NCBI GenBank assembly: GCA_021298285.1
Contig: JAJTFN010000084.1
Location: 1-41,401 of the forward strand
Direction of reading: 5' to 3'
DNA from: Verrucomicrobium sp.
Lineage (GTDB): Bacteria > Verrucomicrobiota > Verrucomicrobiia > Limisphaerales > UBA9464
Length of the DNA stretch: 41,401 bases
This document shows positions 9,214-18,446 of this stretch, piece by piece. The position numbers were made by a program, and so were the translations under genes. Each line of letters opens with the position of its first letter. Position 1 is the stretch's first letter. The notes under the pieces were generated by a model that saw only the letters and a program-made list of their open reading frames with translations, was not told where the DNA came from and searched no databases.

Positions 9214-9681
9214 TCACCCGATCCGAGCCACCGGGATCTTGATGACGACCTTCCGGATCGGCGCCGCCCCGCCGTGGGCCACCTTCGGACGGTGGGCATC
9301 CGACGGGAAGAAGATCGAGAAGCGCCCGGCCGCCTGCGTCAGCGGCGTGTAGTCCCCCGACGGGTGCCAGAACTGGACATCGTTGCCGAACGGACCGTCG
9401 GGCTGGAGGGCCTCACGGTCGATCCAGTCGATGGTCTCGATGCCGGAGATCGTGTACTGGATGTCGATGTGCTCGCGGTGGCTCTCGAAGCGGCAAAGCT
9501 CCCGGGCCTGGGTGGTGTATTCCTGGACGGAGGCGTGCAGGGTCGGGCCGTCCAGTTCGTGGGTGCCCAGGGGGGTCTGAGGGGTCAGGGTGCCCAGCCA
9601 CTCGAGGCACCGTGTCCAGACGGGATTCGACCGGAGGAACGGAGACCAGGTTCCCGGGGAGGCGAGGGAGGCGTGGATCAT
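9214..9681 (-). CDS. YhcH/YjgK/YiaL family protein (DUF386)
   Basis: A 155-residue cupin-like protein of the DUF386 family (EbgC/YiaL/NanQ-like), members of which act as sugar anomerases or mutarotases. Family marks are HREHIDIQYTISG, the DVQFWHPSGDY block, and the metal-binding FSIFFPSDAHRPKVA near the C-terminus, with the final lysine-rich strand KVVIKIPV. The ATG at 9681 lies only 4 bases from the rsmB stop on the same strand, so it is probably the distal gene of the nusG-like/rsmB operon. Substrate is not deducible; anomerisation of an acidic or amino sugar is known for relatives. Confidence 0.88.
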   Translation of the reverse strand: MIHASLASPGTWSPFLRSNPVWTRCLEWLGTLTPQTPLGTHELDGPTLHASVQEYTTQARELCRFESHREHIDIQYTISGIETIDWIDREALQPDGPFGNDVQFWHPSGDYTPLTQAAGRFSIFFPSDAHRPKVAHGGAAPIRKVVIKIPVARIG

Positions 9682-9685
9682 GGGG

Positions 9686-11065
9686 TCAGGCGGGGTTGGG
9701 GTTCGGTTGGGGAATCGGATGCGGCGAAGGACCGTGCGCCGGGGCGACGAGCCGCGCGGCGAAGGCGCCATCCACGGCGTCCACGGCCGGGTGCAGGCGC
9801 CGACGGGCGGTCTCGGCCCACCCGGGATGCCGGCGCAGGAAGGCCTCGACCACCTGGTCGTTCTCCTCGGGCTCCAGGCTGCAGGTGCTGTAGACCAGGA
9901 CACCGCCGGGTCGCACCCGGGCGGCCGCCGCCTCGAGCAACCGGAGCTGTTCGGCCGCCAGCCGGGGGATTTCATCGGGGCGCAGCCGCCATCGCAGCTC
10001 GACCCGCCGGCGCAACACGCCGGTGTTCGAACAGGGGGCGTCGACCAGCACCGCATCGAACCGCTCCGAAGCCGGGCCGGAGGGCCCATCCAACGCCCCG
10101 ACGGCCGGGTCCCCGAGCCGATCGACGACAGCGACCAGCGCCCCGGCCCCGAGACGCCGGACATTTTCGCGGATCAGGTCGAGGCGGCCGGGATGCGAGT
10201 CGTGGGCCACCACTCCCCCGCCCGGCCGCAGCCGCTCGGCCATCGCGAGCGCCTTGCCCCCGGGTGCGGCGCACAGGTCGAGCACGCGCTGGCCGGGCCT
10301 CGGATCCAGCAGGTGCACCGCCATCAGGGTGCTGGGGTCCTGCACGTAGAACCCTCCGTCGAGGACCACCAAGGTGCCGGGGGCGGCCCAATCGACGGCG
10401 ACGGGCGTCGCCTCGACCCCCTCCGATCGCCACCGGGCCATCAGGTCCTGCGGGGTGGTGAGCAGGCGGTTCACCCGGGCGAAGGTGGCGGGGGCGGCGT
10501 TGTTCCAGGCCAGGAGCCTCTGAACGGCCACGGGGTCGAGGACGCCCGCCCAGCGCTCCACCAGCCAGGCCGGATGGGACCAGCCGAGGGCCGGGTCGGA
10601 ACGTCGAAACGCCTCGAGGTCGCGGCGGCAGGCCTCACGATCCCGGGCCACGCCCCGCAGCACGGCGTTGACGAATCCGGCCTGCGCCGAGAAGCCGCGC
10701 TGGCGCGCCAACAGCACGGCCTCGTTCACCACGGCGTGGTCCGGGACACGGTCGAGGAAGAGCAACTGGTACAGGCCCGACTGCAGGACGCCCCTGAGGA
10801 CCGGGCGCTGCGGCCGGCCGTCGGTCCGCAGCGCCACCAGGTGATCGAGCACCGACCGGTTGCGCAGGACCCCGAAGGCGATCTCCCGGGCCAGCCGGCG
10901 ATCGGCCTCGGAAAGTGCATGCATCCCGGCGAGCCCGTCGATCCGGTGCTCGAGGAAGTCGCCGGGAGACTCCCGCTGCAGGAGGATGTCGAGCGCCAGC
11001 GACCGTGCCGAGGGTGGTGGCACGGCACGCGGACGCCTCGGAGGTTCAGATGAGTTCGAGGTCAT
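9686..11065 (-). CDS. rsmB: 16S rRNA m5C967 methyltransferase RsmB
   Basis: A 459-residue SAM-dependent RNA methyltransferase. The first ~140 residues are the NusB-like RNA-binding domain (SARSLALDILLQ through AGFVNAVLRG), followed by the Rossmann methyltransferase. SAM motif I is VLDLCAAPGGKALAMAE; Cys345 lies in DAPCSNTG (motif IV) and Cys395 in STCSLEPEEN (motif VI, the catalytic nucleophile), the two-cysteine pattern of m5C enzymes. The C-terminal ~15 residues are a Pro/Asn-rich tail that may be unstructured. The start at 11065 overlaps the end of the upstream NusG-like gene by 20 bases, which supports an operon. Confidence 0.93.
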   Translation of the reverse strand: MTSNSSEPPRRPRAVPPPSARSLALDILLQRESPGDFLEHRIDGLAGMHALSEADRRLAREIAFGVLRNRSVLDHLVALRTDGRPQRPVLRGVLQSGLYQLLFLDRVPDHAVVNEAVLLARQRGFSAQAGFVNAVLRGVARDREACRRDLEAFRRSDPALGWSHPAWLVERWAGVLDPVAVQRLLAWNNAAPATFARVNRLLTTPQDLMARWRSEGVEATPVAVDWAAPGTLVVLDGGFYVQDPSTLMAVHLLDPRPGQRVLDLCAAPGGKALAMAERLRPGGGVVAHDSHPGRLDLIRENVRRLGAGALVAVVDRLGDPAVGALDGPSGPASERFDAVLVDAPCSNTGVLRRRVELRWRLRPDEIPRLAAEQLRLLEAAAARVRPGGVLVYSTCSLEPEENDQVVEAFLRRHPGWAETARRRLHPAVDAVDGAFAARLVAPAHGPSPHPIPQPNPNPA

Positions 11066-11594
11066 CAGCCTGGATCTTGGCCACCACCGCCTTCCCGATG
11101 AAGTCGAGCCTCAGGTGGACGTCGCACATCTTGGAGCGGCTTTCGACCCAGGCCTCGGTGCCACGCAGCGGGCCCGACTTGATGCGCACCTGAAGGCCCG
11201 GCTTGATCTCAGGACAGACCTGGATCTCGACCCGGGCTTCCAACGCCCGGTAGATGTCGGTCAGTTGGGCCTCGAACTCGGCCTGGTCGGGCACCTCGAG
11301 CAGGTTGGCCACATACCGGTTCTGGACCAGGGTGAGGCGATGGCGCCTCTGCACCCGGGCAAACAGGTAACCGGGGAAAAGGGGCTTGTCGAAGACCACC
11401 CGCTTGCGCGCGTAGGTCTTGACGCTGGGGTACAGCGGCAACCGGTGCTCGAAACCCTGCTCAAGACAGAACGCGGCCACCTTCTTCTCGGCCCTCGGCC
11501 GGGCATGGGCGACGTACCAGACCACCTCGGTCCACTCCGGAAGGAGCAGGACCGGATCCTCGACGTCGACCATCTCGGACGGATCGGGTTCCAT
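11046..11594 (-). CDS. NusG/RfaH-family transcription elongation factor
   Basis: A 182-residue NusG paralog. The NGN domain starts at WYVAHARPRAEKKVAAFCLEQGFEHRLPLYPSVK and contains the RNA polymerase-binding PLFPGYLFARV segment; the C-terminal KOW domain is marked by VRIKSGPLRGTEAWVE. The true NusG gene normally sits between secE and rplK, so this copy next to rsmB and a GreA-type gene is more likely a specialised paralog of the RfaH/LoaP/UpxY kind. The KOW core keeps a NusG-like beta pattern, so fold switching cannot be inferred. It overlaps rsmB by 20 bases and lies 78 bases downstream of the GreA-like gene on the same strand. Confidence 0.88.
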   Translation of the reverse strand: MEPDPSEMVDVEDPVLLLPEWTEVVWYVAHARPRAEKKVAAFCLEQGFEHRLPLYPSVKTYARKRVVFDKPLFPGYLFARVQRRHRLTLVQNRYVANLLEVPDQAEFEAQLTDIYRALEARVEIQVCPEIKPGLQVRIKSGPLRGTEAWVESRSKMCDVHLRLDFIGKAVVAKIQADDLELI

Positions 11595-11672
11595 GGTTCA
11601 CCCCAGGACGGCGGCGGGGCGTCCCGACACCGGCTTCCCCGGGGTGTCGGCGACGCCCGCGACAACCGGTGA

Positions 11673-13493
11673 CTACTCCGAGGGCGCCGGCACGTAGGCC
11701 GTGATCCCGTCGATGCGGTAGCGCTTGGTCTGGCCCTCGGAGCCGAAGGAGACCTCCGCACCGACCGGCTGGCCGAGGAAGATCTTCGCGAACGGCGTGA
11801 GGTAGCTGAGGATGTTCTTGTCGGGATCGCCGTCCCAGGCGCCGAGCAGGTAGAACCGCTCCTTGGTGCCGCTGGTCACCTCGCTGACATGCAGCACGGT
11901 CCCCGGGCCCGCCACGTCCGTGCGGACGTTGGCCCAGTCGGTGCCACGGGCCCGGCCGAGGTCGCGCTCAAGCTCGGCCTTCCGGCGCTGGAGCACCCGC
12001 TGCATCTCCTTGGCCGACTTGTACTCGTGGTTCTCGCGGAGGTCGCCGTAGCTGCGGGCCAGTGCGATGTCCTTGACGTTGGCCGGGATCCGCTTGGTGA
12101 CGAGGTCCTGGTACTCCTCCTGGCGGCGTTGCAGGCTGGGCCAGCTCACCAGGAAGCTGTGGTCCTCCTTCTTGTTCTCGCCGGTGATCATCTCCTGGAT
12201 CGCCGGGTAGGCCTTGACGATGCGGGCGAAGAGCGACCGCTTGTCCATGTCGTCGAAGCTGGGCGAGAGCTGGAGGCTGCGCGTGAGGTCGCGGATGACC
12301 TCGATGTCGGCCGACTCGATGAGCTCAGGCAGGAGCTTCATGTCGTCCAGGATGAAGTCGTGCAGGCGGTTCGAGCGCTTCTCGTTGAAGGCGTCGCGCT
12401 CCATCGCGGTGAGCATGGCGCGGAACACCTCGGGCCCGAGGATGTCGGCGAAGTGGTCGCCACGCTCCTTGCCGAGCCAGAGCAGCAGCTCGCTGCTGGC
12501 CCCGTGCTGGCTCACCAGGCGCATGAGCTCCTGCTTGAGCAATTGGCCGCGGTTCTCGAGCAGCAGCAACCGGGCGCACTCGCCCGCCAGCTTGGCGCTG
12601 ACGTTGTTGATGATGAGGATGAGCTTCGCGCCCCAGTCGGGCACCGAGTCGCGCAGCGCCTCGAGGGCCCGACGATGCTTGGCGGCCGGCAGGTCGTTGA
12701 AGAACTCCACCAGCTTCGACTGGCCGGCGAGGATGTCCCGGGCGGTGATGGGCCCCTCGGGCTGCTCCAGCGCGGCGGCCTTGCGGAGGTCGTCCCGGAT
12801 GAACACCCCCTCGAGGGCCAGCGACGGCATGGTGACCGAATGGTTGCCGATGTCCGCATCCAGCAGCGCGATGATCTCGGCGACCACCGCCTTGTTGCCG
12901 ATGTCGGGAACGCTCTTGAGGATCTCGGAGGCCACGGCCACCCGCGCCTTGAGCCCCTTGGCGGCCTTGAACTCGCCGCAAAGCCGGACACCGATGTCGA
13001 TCTCGGACTCCTGGTAGAGGATCGGGTCGGTCTTCTTCAGGGGCACCGTGAAGTGTCCGTCCTTCTTCATCTCGGCCCGCGCCACCTCCCACCACTTCTT
13101 CCAGTCGCTGCCGATGACGTCCTTCAGGAGGTTCTGGACCTGGTCGACCGTCGCGGCGCCTCCGAAGCTCGCCAGCGCCAGCTTGACCACCGAGAGGTGA
13201 TGGAGGGCGGCCTCCCGCCGGAGTCCGTCGAGGTCGAGGGACTTCCGGGCGAGGATGTGGTCACGGGCGATGGGCTTGAGCGACTCGGCGGCGAAGGCCA
13301 GGTCCATCGAGTGGCCGGCCTTGGTGGTGAAGTCGATGTTCAGGCGCCCCAGGGCGAGATCCATGGAAACAATGCGGCCGAACCCCCAGCTCTTGTGCTG
13401 GCAAAAACCCGCCTCCGTCAGGGACACCAGCGGGGTGACATGGATCTTCTGGATCTTTCCGGCGGCAACCAGTTTCTCAAGTTCGTCTCTCAT
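11673..13493 (-). CDS. greA: GreA-type transcript cleavage factor with long N-terminal extension
   Basis: A 606-residue protein whose last ~160 residues are a complete GreA/GreB: the coiled-coil starts at SYGDLRENHEYKSAKEMQRV and the C-terminal FKBP-like domain ends with RYRIDGITAY. The acidic tip Asp and Glu (GDLREN) that coordinate the cleavage-stimulating Mg2+ are present. The first ~430 residues form a helical, repeat-like extension unrelated to E. coli GreA; chlamydial GreA also carries a long extension. GreA rescues backtracked RNA polymerase by stimulating cleavage of the 3' RNA. The ATG at 13493 starts MRDELEKLV. Its downstream neighbours are the NusG-like factor and rsmB, giving a transcription-themed cluster. 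Confidence 0.9.
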   Translation of the reverse strand: MRDELEKLVAAGKIQKIHVTPLVSLTEAGFCQHKSWGFGRIVSMDLALGRLNIDFTTKAGHSMDLAFAAESLKPIARDHILARKSLDLDGLRREAALHHLSVVKLALASFGGAATVDQVQNLLKDVIGSDWKKWWEVARAEMKKDGHFTVPLKKTDPILYQESEIDIGVRLCGEFKAAKGLKARVAVASEILKSVPDIGNKAVVAEIIALLDADIGNHSVTMPSLALEGVFIRDDLRKAAALEQPEGPITARDILAGQSKLVEFFNDLPAAKHRRALEALRDSVPDWGAKLILIINNVSAKLAGECARLLLLENRGQLLKQELMRLVSQHGASSELLLWLGKERGDHFADILGPEVFRAMLTAMERDAFNEKRSNRLHDFILDDMKLLPELIESADIEVIRDLTRSLQLSPSFDDMDKRSLFARIVKAYPAIQEMITGENKKEDHSFLVSWPSLQRRQEEYQDLVTKRIPANVKDIALARSYGDLRENHEYKSAKEMQRVLQRRKAELERDLGRARGTDWANVRTDVAGPGTVLHVSEVTSGTKERFYLLGAWDGDPDKNILSYLTPFAKIFLGQPVGAEVSFGSEGQTKRYRIDGITAYVPAPSE

Positions 13494-13621
13494 GATCGGC
13501 TAAAGATAATCGGCCCGATGTGGGCGGTCGGCGACTATGCGCGCGGCCGACCCCGAGACCAACACCAATTTCGCGGCCGGAGAACGCGCAAGGGCCCTGC
13601 CGGTGGGCGCCCGGCAGCCAC

Positions 13622-13984
13622 CTAGAGGCCGCGTTCGTTGACGATGCGGTTGGCACCGTCCAGCACGATCACCCGCGGCGACCAACCGGGCGCGAGCTGC
13701 TCGTCGACCTCGGCGAAGGCCATGATCGTGAGCCGGTCTCCCGCCTTGCCCAGATGGGCCACGGCACCGTTCAACTCGATGGCTCCTGAACCGCGTCGCC
13801 CGCGGATGGCGTAGGTCTCCCACCGGGCGCCGTTGGCCATGTTCCCGCAGAGGATCCTCTCGTAGGGATGCAGGCCGACCTTCTCCATCAGGTCTTCGTC
13901 GATGGTCAGGCTTCCCTCGTAGTCGAGGCTGGCCGCGGTGACCGTGGCCCGGTGGAGTTTCGATTTGAGCAGGTGGACGAGCAT
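13622..13984 (-). CDS. panD: Aspartate 1-decarboxylase (PanD)
   Basis: A 120-residue pyruvoyl-dependent enzyme that decarboxylates L-aspartate to beta-alanine for pantothenate and CoA synthesis. The proenzyme cleaves itself between Gly24 and Ser25 (YEGSLTID), exactly the position in E. coli PanD, and Ser25 becomes the pyruvoyl group. Substrate-binding features are K9 in KSKLHRATVT, Tyr58-region ARWETYAI and the GAVAHLGKAGD block. I chose the ATG at 13984 because it gives the canonical MLxxLLKSKLHRATVT start; the open frame upstream lacks similarity. It is divergent from the oxidoreductase at 14191; no other pan genes are here. Confidence 0.94.
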   Translation of the reverse strand: MLVHLLKSKLHRATVTAASLDYEGSLTIDEDLMEKVGLHPYERILCGNMANGARWETYAIRGRRGSGAIELNGAVAHLGKAGDRLTIMAFAEVDEQLAPGWSPRVIVLDGANRIVNERGL

Positions 13985-14190
13985 GGACTTGGTCCCCGGA
14001 GGCTCCCGCAGGGGCGCCGAGGCTGCGCGAAACCTACGGCACACCGCCGCCACGACAACAGGGAAAGACGTCGCCCGAGGTGGCCGGGTCGCCGGCGGAT
14101 GGGCGGGTCGGCGTTGACTCGGCGGGCCCGCGGGGGCGATCTTCGGCAGCGTTTCCTCTCGGCAATCACAGTCGTTCAACACACATCCAC

Positions 14191-15354
14191 ATGAGCAGAA
14201 AGATTCGTTACGGAATGGTCGGCGGCGGGCGCGGTGCCTTCATCGGCGCGGTCCACCGCATCGCCGCAAACATCGACGGCCAGATCGAGCTGGTCGCCGG
14301 CGCGTTCTCCTCGGACGCGGAGAAATCCAAGGCCTCCGGCGCGGACCTCTTCCTGGCCCCCGACCGCGTGTACGGGAGCTACCAGGAGCTGGTGGCCAGG
14401 GAAGCCGCCCTTCCGGCCGACCAGCGCATCGACTTCGTGGCGATCGTCACGCCGAACCACGTGCACTTCCCCGCGGCGAAGGCCGCCCTCGAGGCCGGGT
14501 TCCACGTGCTGAGCGACAAGCCCGCCACCTTCGACCTCGCCGAGGCCAAGGAACTGGCGGCCATCGTGAAGAAGACCGGCCGGCTCTACGGCCTGACCCA
14601 CAACTACACCGGCTACCCGCTGGTGAAGGAGGCTCGCCACCTGGTGCACTCGGGCAAGCTGGGCAAGATCCGCAAGGTCGTCGTGGAGTATCCGCAGGGA
14701 TGGCTCGCCACCCGGCTCGAGGCCTCGGGCCAGAAACAGGCCGCCTGGCGCACCGACCCCAAGCGCAGCGGTGCCGCCGGCTGCATCGGCGACATCGGCA
14801 CCCATGCCGAGAACCTCGCCGAGTACATCACCGGCCTGCAGATCAGCGAACTGGCCGCCGACCTCACGGCCTTCGTCAAGGGCCGCAAGCTCGATGACGA
14901 CGGCAACGTGCTGCTCCGATTCAAGGGCGGCGCCAAGGGCGTGCTGCACAGCTCCCAGATCTCGGTGGGCGAGGAGAACAACCTCAACATCCGCGTCTAT
15001 GGAGAACTGGGCGGCCTCGAGTGGCACCAGAAGGAGCCGAACACCCTGCTGGTGAAGTGGATGGACCAGCCCATGCAGGTGTATCGCGCGGCCAACGGCT
15101 ACCTCAGCGACGCCGCCAAGGCCGCGGGCCGCACGCCGCCGGCCCACCCCGAGGGCTACCTCGAGGCCTTCGCCAACATCTACAAGAACTTCGCCAACGC
15201 CATCCGCGCCAAACAGGCCGGCAAGAAGCTGGCGAAGGACGACGTTGCCAACGACTACCCGAAGATCGAGGACGGCGTGCGGGGCATGGCCTTCATCGAG
15301 GCCGTGGTCGCGTCTTCCAAGGCCAACGCCGCCTGGACGAAGATCAACGCCTGA
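14191..15354 (+). CDS. Gfo/Idh/MocA family NAD(P)-dependent oxidoreductase
   Basis: A 387-residue dehydrogenase of the Gfo/Idh/MocA family, acting on a sugar, inositol or sugar derivative. The N-terminal Rossmann motif is [17 protein letters not shown], the Asn-His of [11 protein letters not shown] and the Asp-Lys of [13 protein letters not shown] (EKP-type motif with Asp in place of Glu) mark the catalytic part, and the C-terminal domain has [21 protein letters not shown] with the conserved Asp and His. It has no signal peptide. The start at 14191 is the first ATG before the Rossmann strand. It stands alone between divergent panD and a convergent regulator gene. Confidence 0.9.
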   Translation: MSRKIRYGMVGGGRGAFIGAVHRIAANIDGQIELVAGAFSSDAEKSKASGADLFLAPDRVYGSYQELVAREAALPADQRIDFVAIVTPNHVHFPAAKAALEAGFHVLSDKPATFDLAEAKELAAIVKKTGRLYGLTHNYTGYPLVKEARHLVHSGKLGKIRKVVVEYPQGWLATRLEASGQKQAAWRTDPKRSGAAGCIGDIGTHAENLAEYITGLQISELAADLTAFVKGRKLDDDGNVLLRFKGGAKGVLHSSQISVGEENNLNIRVYGELGGLEWHQKEPNTLLVKWMDQPMQVYRAANGYLSDAAKAAGRTPPAHPEGYLEAFANIYKNFANAIRAKQAGKKLAKDDVANDYPKIEDGVRGMAFIEAVVASSKANAAWTKINA

Positions 15355-15372
15355 GTCTCCGGCACCCTCGAC

Positions 15373-15394
15373 GGGCATGCCCGCGGGGATGCCC
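15373..15394 (+). terminator. Possible hairpin terminator between convergent genes
   Basis: The arms GGGCAT (15373-15378) and ATGCCC (15389-15394) can pair around a GC-rich loop between the stop codons of the oxidoreductase and the RodZ-like gene. There is no T-tract, so termination is only suggested by position. Confidence 0.3.
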
Positions 15395-15420
15395 TGCCCG
15401 ACGCCATCGGTGCGCCACCC

Positions 15421-15993
15421 TCAGCGGGTGCGTGCCGGTGGCGTCGCCGCGTTGGTGGGCAACGGGGCCTGGGCGTTGAGCGCCTTGCGCGGCAGCGGGC
15501 GCAGGGGATTGCCCAGCGGCACGGTGGCCGGCACCGGAGCGGGGGCCATGACGCTGCGGGGAGCGGCGCCCGACGCGGCGGGGGCCGACCGTGAGGCCAC
15601 GAAGGACCGGTAGCCCATCCAGACCGCCCACAGCACCCCGAGGCCCAGCAACGCCGGGAACATCCACTGCCAGCGCACCCTCGAGAGCCACAGGGTGATG
15701 AAGTCGAGGGGGCCCTTGCGGCGGCCGGTCAATGGGGGTGGCCCCGAGTAGTCCTCCGACGCGCCCAGTTCGGTCTCGAGCTCGGCCATCAGCCTGGGCA
15801 CGTCCAGACGCAATTCCTTGGCGTAGGTGCGCGTGAATCCCCGGATGTAGACCTGGGCACCGAAGGTGTCCCAGTCGCCGGCCTCGAGCGCCCGGATGTG
15901 GTCGGTCTTGATGTTGGTCACGTTCGCGAGGTCATGGACGGTCCGTCCCTGACGCTCACGCTCGGCCTTCAACTGTTCGGCAACACTGGGCAC
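15421..15993 (-). CDS. RodZ-like helix-turn-helix membrane protein
   Basis: A 190-residue protein with an N-terminal XRE-type HTH (VAEQLKAERERQGRTVHDLANVTNIKTDHIRALEAGDWDTF), followed by the GAQVYIRGFTRTYAKEL segment that is characteristic of RodZ-type cytoskeletal HTH domains. One transmembrane helix lies near the middle (MFPALLGLGVLWAVWMGY), leaving an Ala/Pro-rich periplasmic tail. RodZ links MreB to the cell-wall elongation machinery, but this protein lacks a recognisable beta-sandwich C-domain, so it is only RodZ-like. I prefer the GTG at 15993; an ATG at 16074 would add 27 unconserved residues. Confidence 0.75.
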   Translation of the reverse strand: MPSVAEQLKAERERQGRTVHDLANVTNIKTDHIRALEAGDWDTFGAQVYIRGFTRTYAKELRLDVPRLMAELETELGASEDYSGPPPLTGRRKGPLDFITLWLSRVRWQWMFPALLGLGVLWAVWMGYRSFVASRSAPAASGAAPRSVMAPAPVPATVPLGNPLRPLPRKALNAQAPLPTNAATPPARTR

Positions 15994-16124
15994 CCGCTGG
16001 TGATACCCGCCGCGCGGCGGGCTCGGCAACCCTCGAAACGGCCTGACGCCGCACCCGAAGGCCCGGTGCGGCACGGTAGGTTTCCACGGTTTCCAGAGGA
16101 CGTTCAGGCTGTCAGTCTCGACCC

Positions 16125-16952
16125 ATGATCCTCGATTCGCACCAGCACTTCTGGCGGTACACCGCCGACGGGTACCCTTGGATTCCCACCGGTTCGGCCC
16201 TGCAGCGCGACTGGCTGCCGGCGGACCTCGAGCGGATCCAACGCCCGCTGGGTTTCGACGGCTCCATCGCCGTCCAGGCCCGCCAATCCCTCGCCGAATC
16301 GTGGTGGCTGCTCGGCCTGGCCGATGCGGATCCGAGGGTGAAGGGAGTCGTCGGGTGGGTGGACCTGCAGTCCGGACAGGTGGAAGAGCAGCTCGCCCCG
16401 CTGGCGGCGCACCCCCGATTCGTGGGCGTCCGCCACGTGGCGCAGGACGAGCCCGACGAGCGTTTCCTGGTGCGGCCGGCGGTGCTGCGCGGCATCGGGG
16501 CGCTCCGCCCGTTCGGGCTCACGTACGACATCCTGATCTACCCGAAACAACTGCCCGCCGCGATCGAACTGGTGCAGCGCTTCCCCGAACAACCCTTCGT
16601 GCTCGACCACATCGCCAAGCCGCTGGTCCGCCAGGGGATCCGCGACCCATGGGCCGCGCAGATCCGGGAACTGGCCAGGCACCCGAACGTCTGCTGCAAG
16701 GTCTCGGGCATGGTCACGGAGGCCGACCACCGGGCGTGGAAGGCCGACGACTTCCGGCCGTACCTCGACGTGGTGTTCGAGGCCTTCCGGCCCGAGCGCC
16801 TGATGTTCGGGAGCGACTGGCCGGTCTGCCTGCTGGCCGGGAGCTACGAACAGGTCGAGGGGCTCGCCCGCGACTACGTGCGCCACCTCGGGCCGGAGCA
16901 GGCCGCCGGATTCTGGGGCGGCAACTGCGCGCGTTTTTATCTCGGGGCCTGA
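16125..16952 (+). CDS. Amidohydrolase-2 family protein, L-fuconolactonase-like
   Basis: A 275-residue TIM-barrel metal hydrolase. The N-terminal MILDSHQHFW supplies the HxH metal ligands, GVRHVAQDE and VLDHIAKP further ligands, and LMFGSDWPVC the final catalytic Asp. Proteins with this exact start and WPVC pattern include L-fucono-1,5-lactonase and L-rhamnono-gamma-lactonase, so hydrolysis of a sugar lactone is the best guess. The adjacent minus-strand Gfo/Idh/MocA gene and PmoA-like lipoprotein gene fit a sugar oxidation setting, in which a dehydrogenase makes a lactone that this enzyme opens. Confidence 0.88.
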   Translation: MILDSHQHFWRYTADGYPWIPTGSALQRDWLPADLERIQRPLGFDGSIAVQARQSLAESWWLLGLADADPRVKGVVGWVDLQSGQVEEQLAPLAAHPRFVGVRHVAQDEPDERFLVRPAVLRGIGALRPFGLTYDILIYPKQLPAAIELVQRFPEQPFVLDHIAKPLVRQGIRDPWAAQIRELARHPNVCCKVSGMVTEADHRAWKADDFRPYLDVVFEAFRPERLMFGSDWPVCLLAGSYEQVEGLARDYVRHLGPEQAAGFWGGNCARFYLGA

Positions 16953-16967
16953 GCCGGCCCGGCGCCG

Positions 16968-18446
16968 TCAGACCCGCGACGGCACCTCGAAGCCCTTGCG
17001 GTACTCGCGGGTGAGCATCTGGTTGGCCCGGTCGTTGCGGATGAACCGCTCGGCCTTCACGTCCATGCGCAGCGTCTCGCCCAGCACCAGCGGCTGGTTC
17101 TCGAGGTTGATGCCGTTGGCGATAAGGTGCTCGGAGAGGCGCGAGAAGGTCTCGGCGGCCTCGTGGTTGCCCTGAAGCCGTTCGCGGATCGCCTCGGGCG
17201 GCAGCTTGGACCCCAGCAGGTAGCTGATGTTGCCCGTGTGGCACAGGGCGCTGCTGAGGTGTCCTTCGAGGATCTCGGCGTTCAGGTCGCCCGAGCGCCG
17301 GCTGCGGACCGCCGCGATGAAGTTGGCGTAGTGGTCGGCCCCCTGCTTCCACGACTTGATCTGGCGGCCGTTCCGGTCGAAGGCCTGGGCGCTGTCGTAC
17401 GACGGGATCACCAGGTGGCCGTTCTCGCAATGGATCACCACGCCCACCTGGGCCCCGCGGTAGTCGGGCATGCTCTTGGACCAGCGCCCGTCCTGGTACT
17501 CCTTGGATTTCGGAAGCCCGCGCACCTCGAAGATGAGGGCGCCCTGGTCGTACTGGTGGAAGACGAACTGCGAATTGGGCGTGTCGCCATTGTCCTGGTA
17601 GCCCAGGCGGCCGCCGACGCTGAAGACCTTCGGGCTCAGCGTGTTCACCCCCAGGGCCCAGCGGGCGATGTCCATCTGGTGGATGCCCTGGTTTCCGAGG
17701 TCGCCGTTGCCCGTGACGAACTGCCAGTGCCAGTCGTAGTGCAGCTTGGAGCGCATCAGGGGCTTGAGCGGCGCGGGCCCGCACCAGAGGTCGTAGTTGA
17801 TGTGGTCGGGCACCTGCGTCGGTGCCGACACGTTGCCGATGCTCTGGCGCGGCTTGTAGCAGAGGCCCCGGGCCACCTGGATGCGGCCGAGGTTGCCCTC
17901 CCGCACCCAGGCGATGGCCTCGCGCAGGCCCGGGTTTGAGCGGCACTGGGTGCCCGTCTGCACGATGCGCCCGTACTTGCGGGCGGCGGCGACGATCTGG
18001 CGGCCCTCCCACACGTTGTGGGAGACGGGTTTCTCGACGTACACGTCCTTGCCCGCCTGGCAGGCCCACGTGGCCAGGAGCGCGTGCCAGTGGTTCGGCG
18101 TGGCCGTGGACACCGCGTCGATGTCGCCGCTCTCGAGCAGCTTGCGCACGTCGGTGTACGTCTCGACCTGGATGCCATCCTTCGCGAGGTCCGCCCTGCC
18201 CTTCTCCAGCACCTTCGAATCGACATCGCACAGGGCCACGAGGCGCACGCCCTTGAGCTTCCGGAAGCCGGCGATGTGGTCATTGCCCCGGGAGTTGAAG
18301 CCGACCACGGCCACCCGGATGTCGTCGTTGGCACCGATGACCCGGGACTTGGGCGTGAACCGGGCGGCGGGGGCGGTGGTGGTGCAACCGGTGACGACGG
18401 CCCCGGCGGCCATCGAGGTGGCGGTGAGGAATTGGCGGCGATTCAT
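16968..18446 (-). CDS. Tat-exported Gfo/Idh/MocA family oxidoreductase
   Basis: A 492-residue oxidoreductase with a Tat-type leader (MNRRQFLTATSMAAGAVVTGC) ending in a lipobox-like VTGC, so it is probably exported folded and possibly lipid-anchored. The Rossmann fold begins at IRVAVVGFNSRGNDHIAGF; the catalytic Lys is in YVEKPVSHN and TPNHWHA is the sugar-binding loop. The C-terminal half matches the long periplasmic type frequent in Planctomycetes and Verrucomicrobia. The ATG overlaps the upstream lipoprotein stop as ATGA, so the two are coupled. Substrate unknown; a secreted redox role on sugars is likely. Confidence 0.9.
   Translation of the reverse strand: MNRRQFLTATSMAAGAVVTGCTTTAPAARFTPKSRVIGANDDIRVAVVGFNSRGNDHIAGFRKLKGVRLVALCDVDSKVLEKGRADLAKDGIQVETYTDVRKLLESGDIDAVSTATPNHWHALLATWACQAGKDVYVEKPVSHNVWEGRQIVAAARKYGRIVQTGTQCRSNPGLREAIAWVREGNLGRIQVARGLCYKPRQSIGNVSAPTQVPDHINYDLWCGPAPLKPLMRSKLHYDWHWQFVTGNGDLGNQGIHQMDIARWALGVNTLSPKVFSVGGRLGYQDNGDTPNSQFVFHQYDQGALIFEVRGLPKSKEYQDGRWSKSMPDYRGAQVGVVIHCENGHLVIPSYDSAQAFDRNGRQIKSWKQGADHYANFIAAVRSRRSGDLNAEILEGHLSSALCHTGNISYLLGSKLPPEAIRERLQGNHEAAETFSRLSEHLIANGINLENQPLVLGETLRMDVKAERFIRNDRANQMLTREYRKGFEVPSRV

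Noticed and set aside
11889-13625. 578-codon plus-strand frame opposite greA
   Set aside because: It is a repetitive Leu/Val/Glu-rich shadow of the minus-strand coding region.
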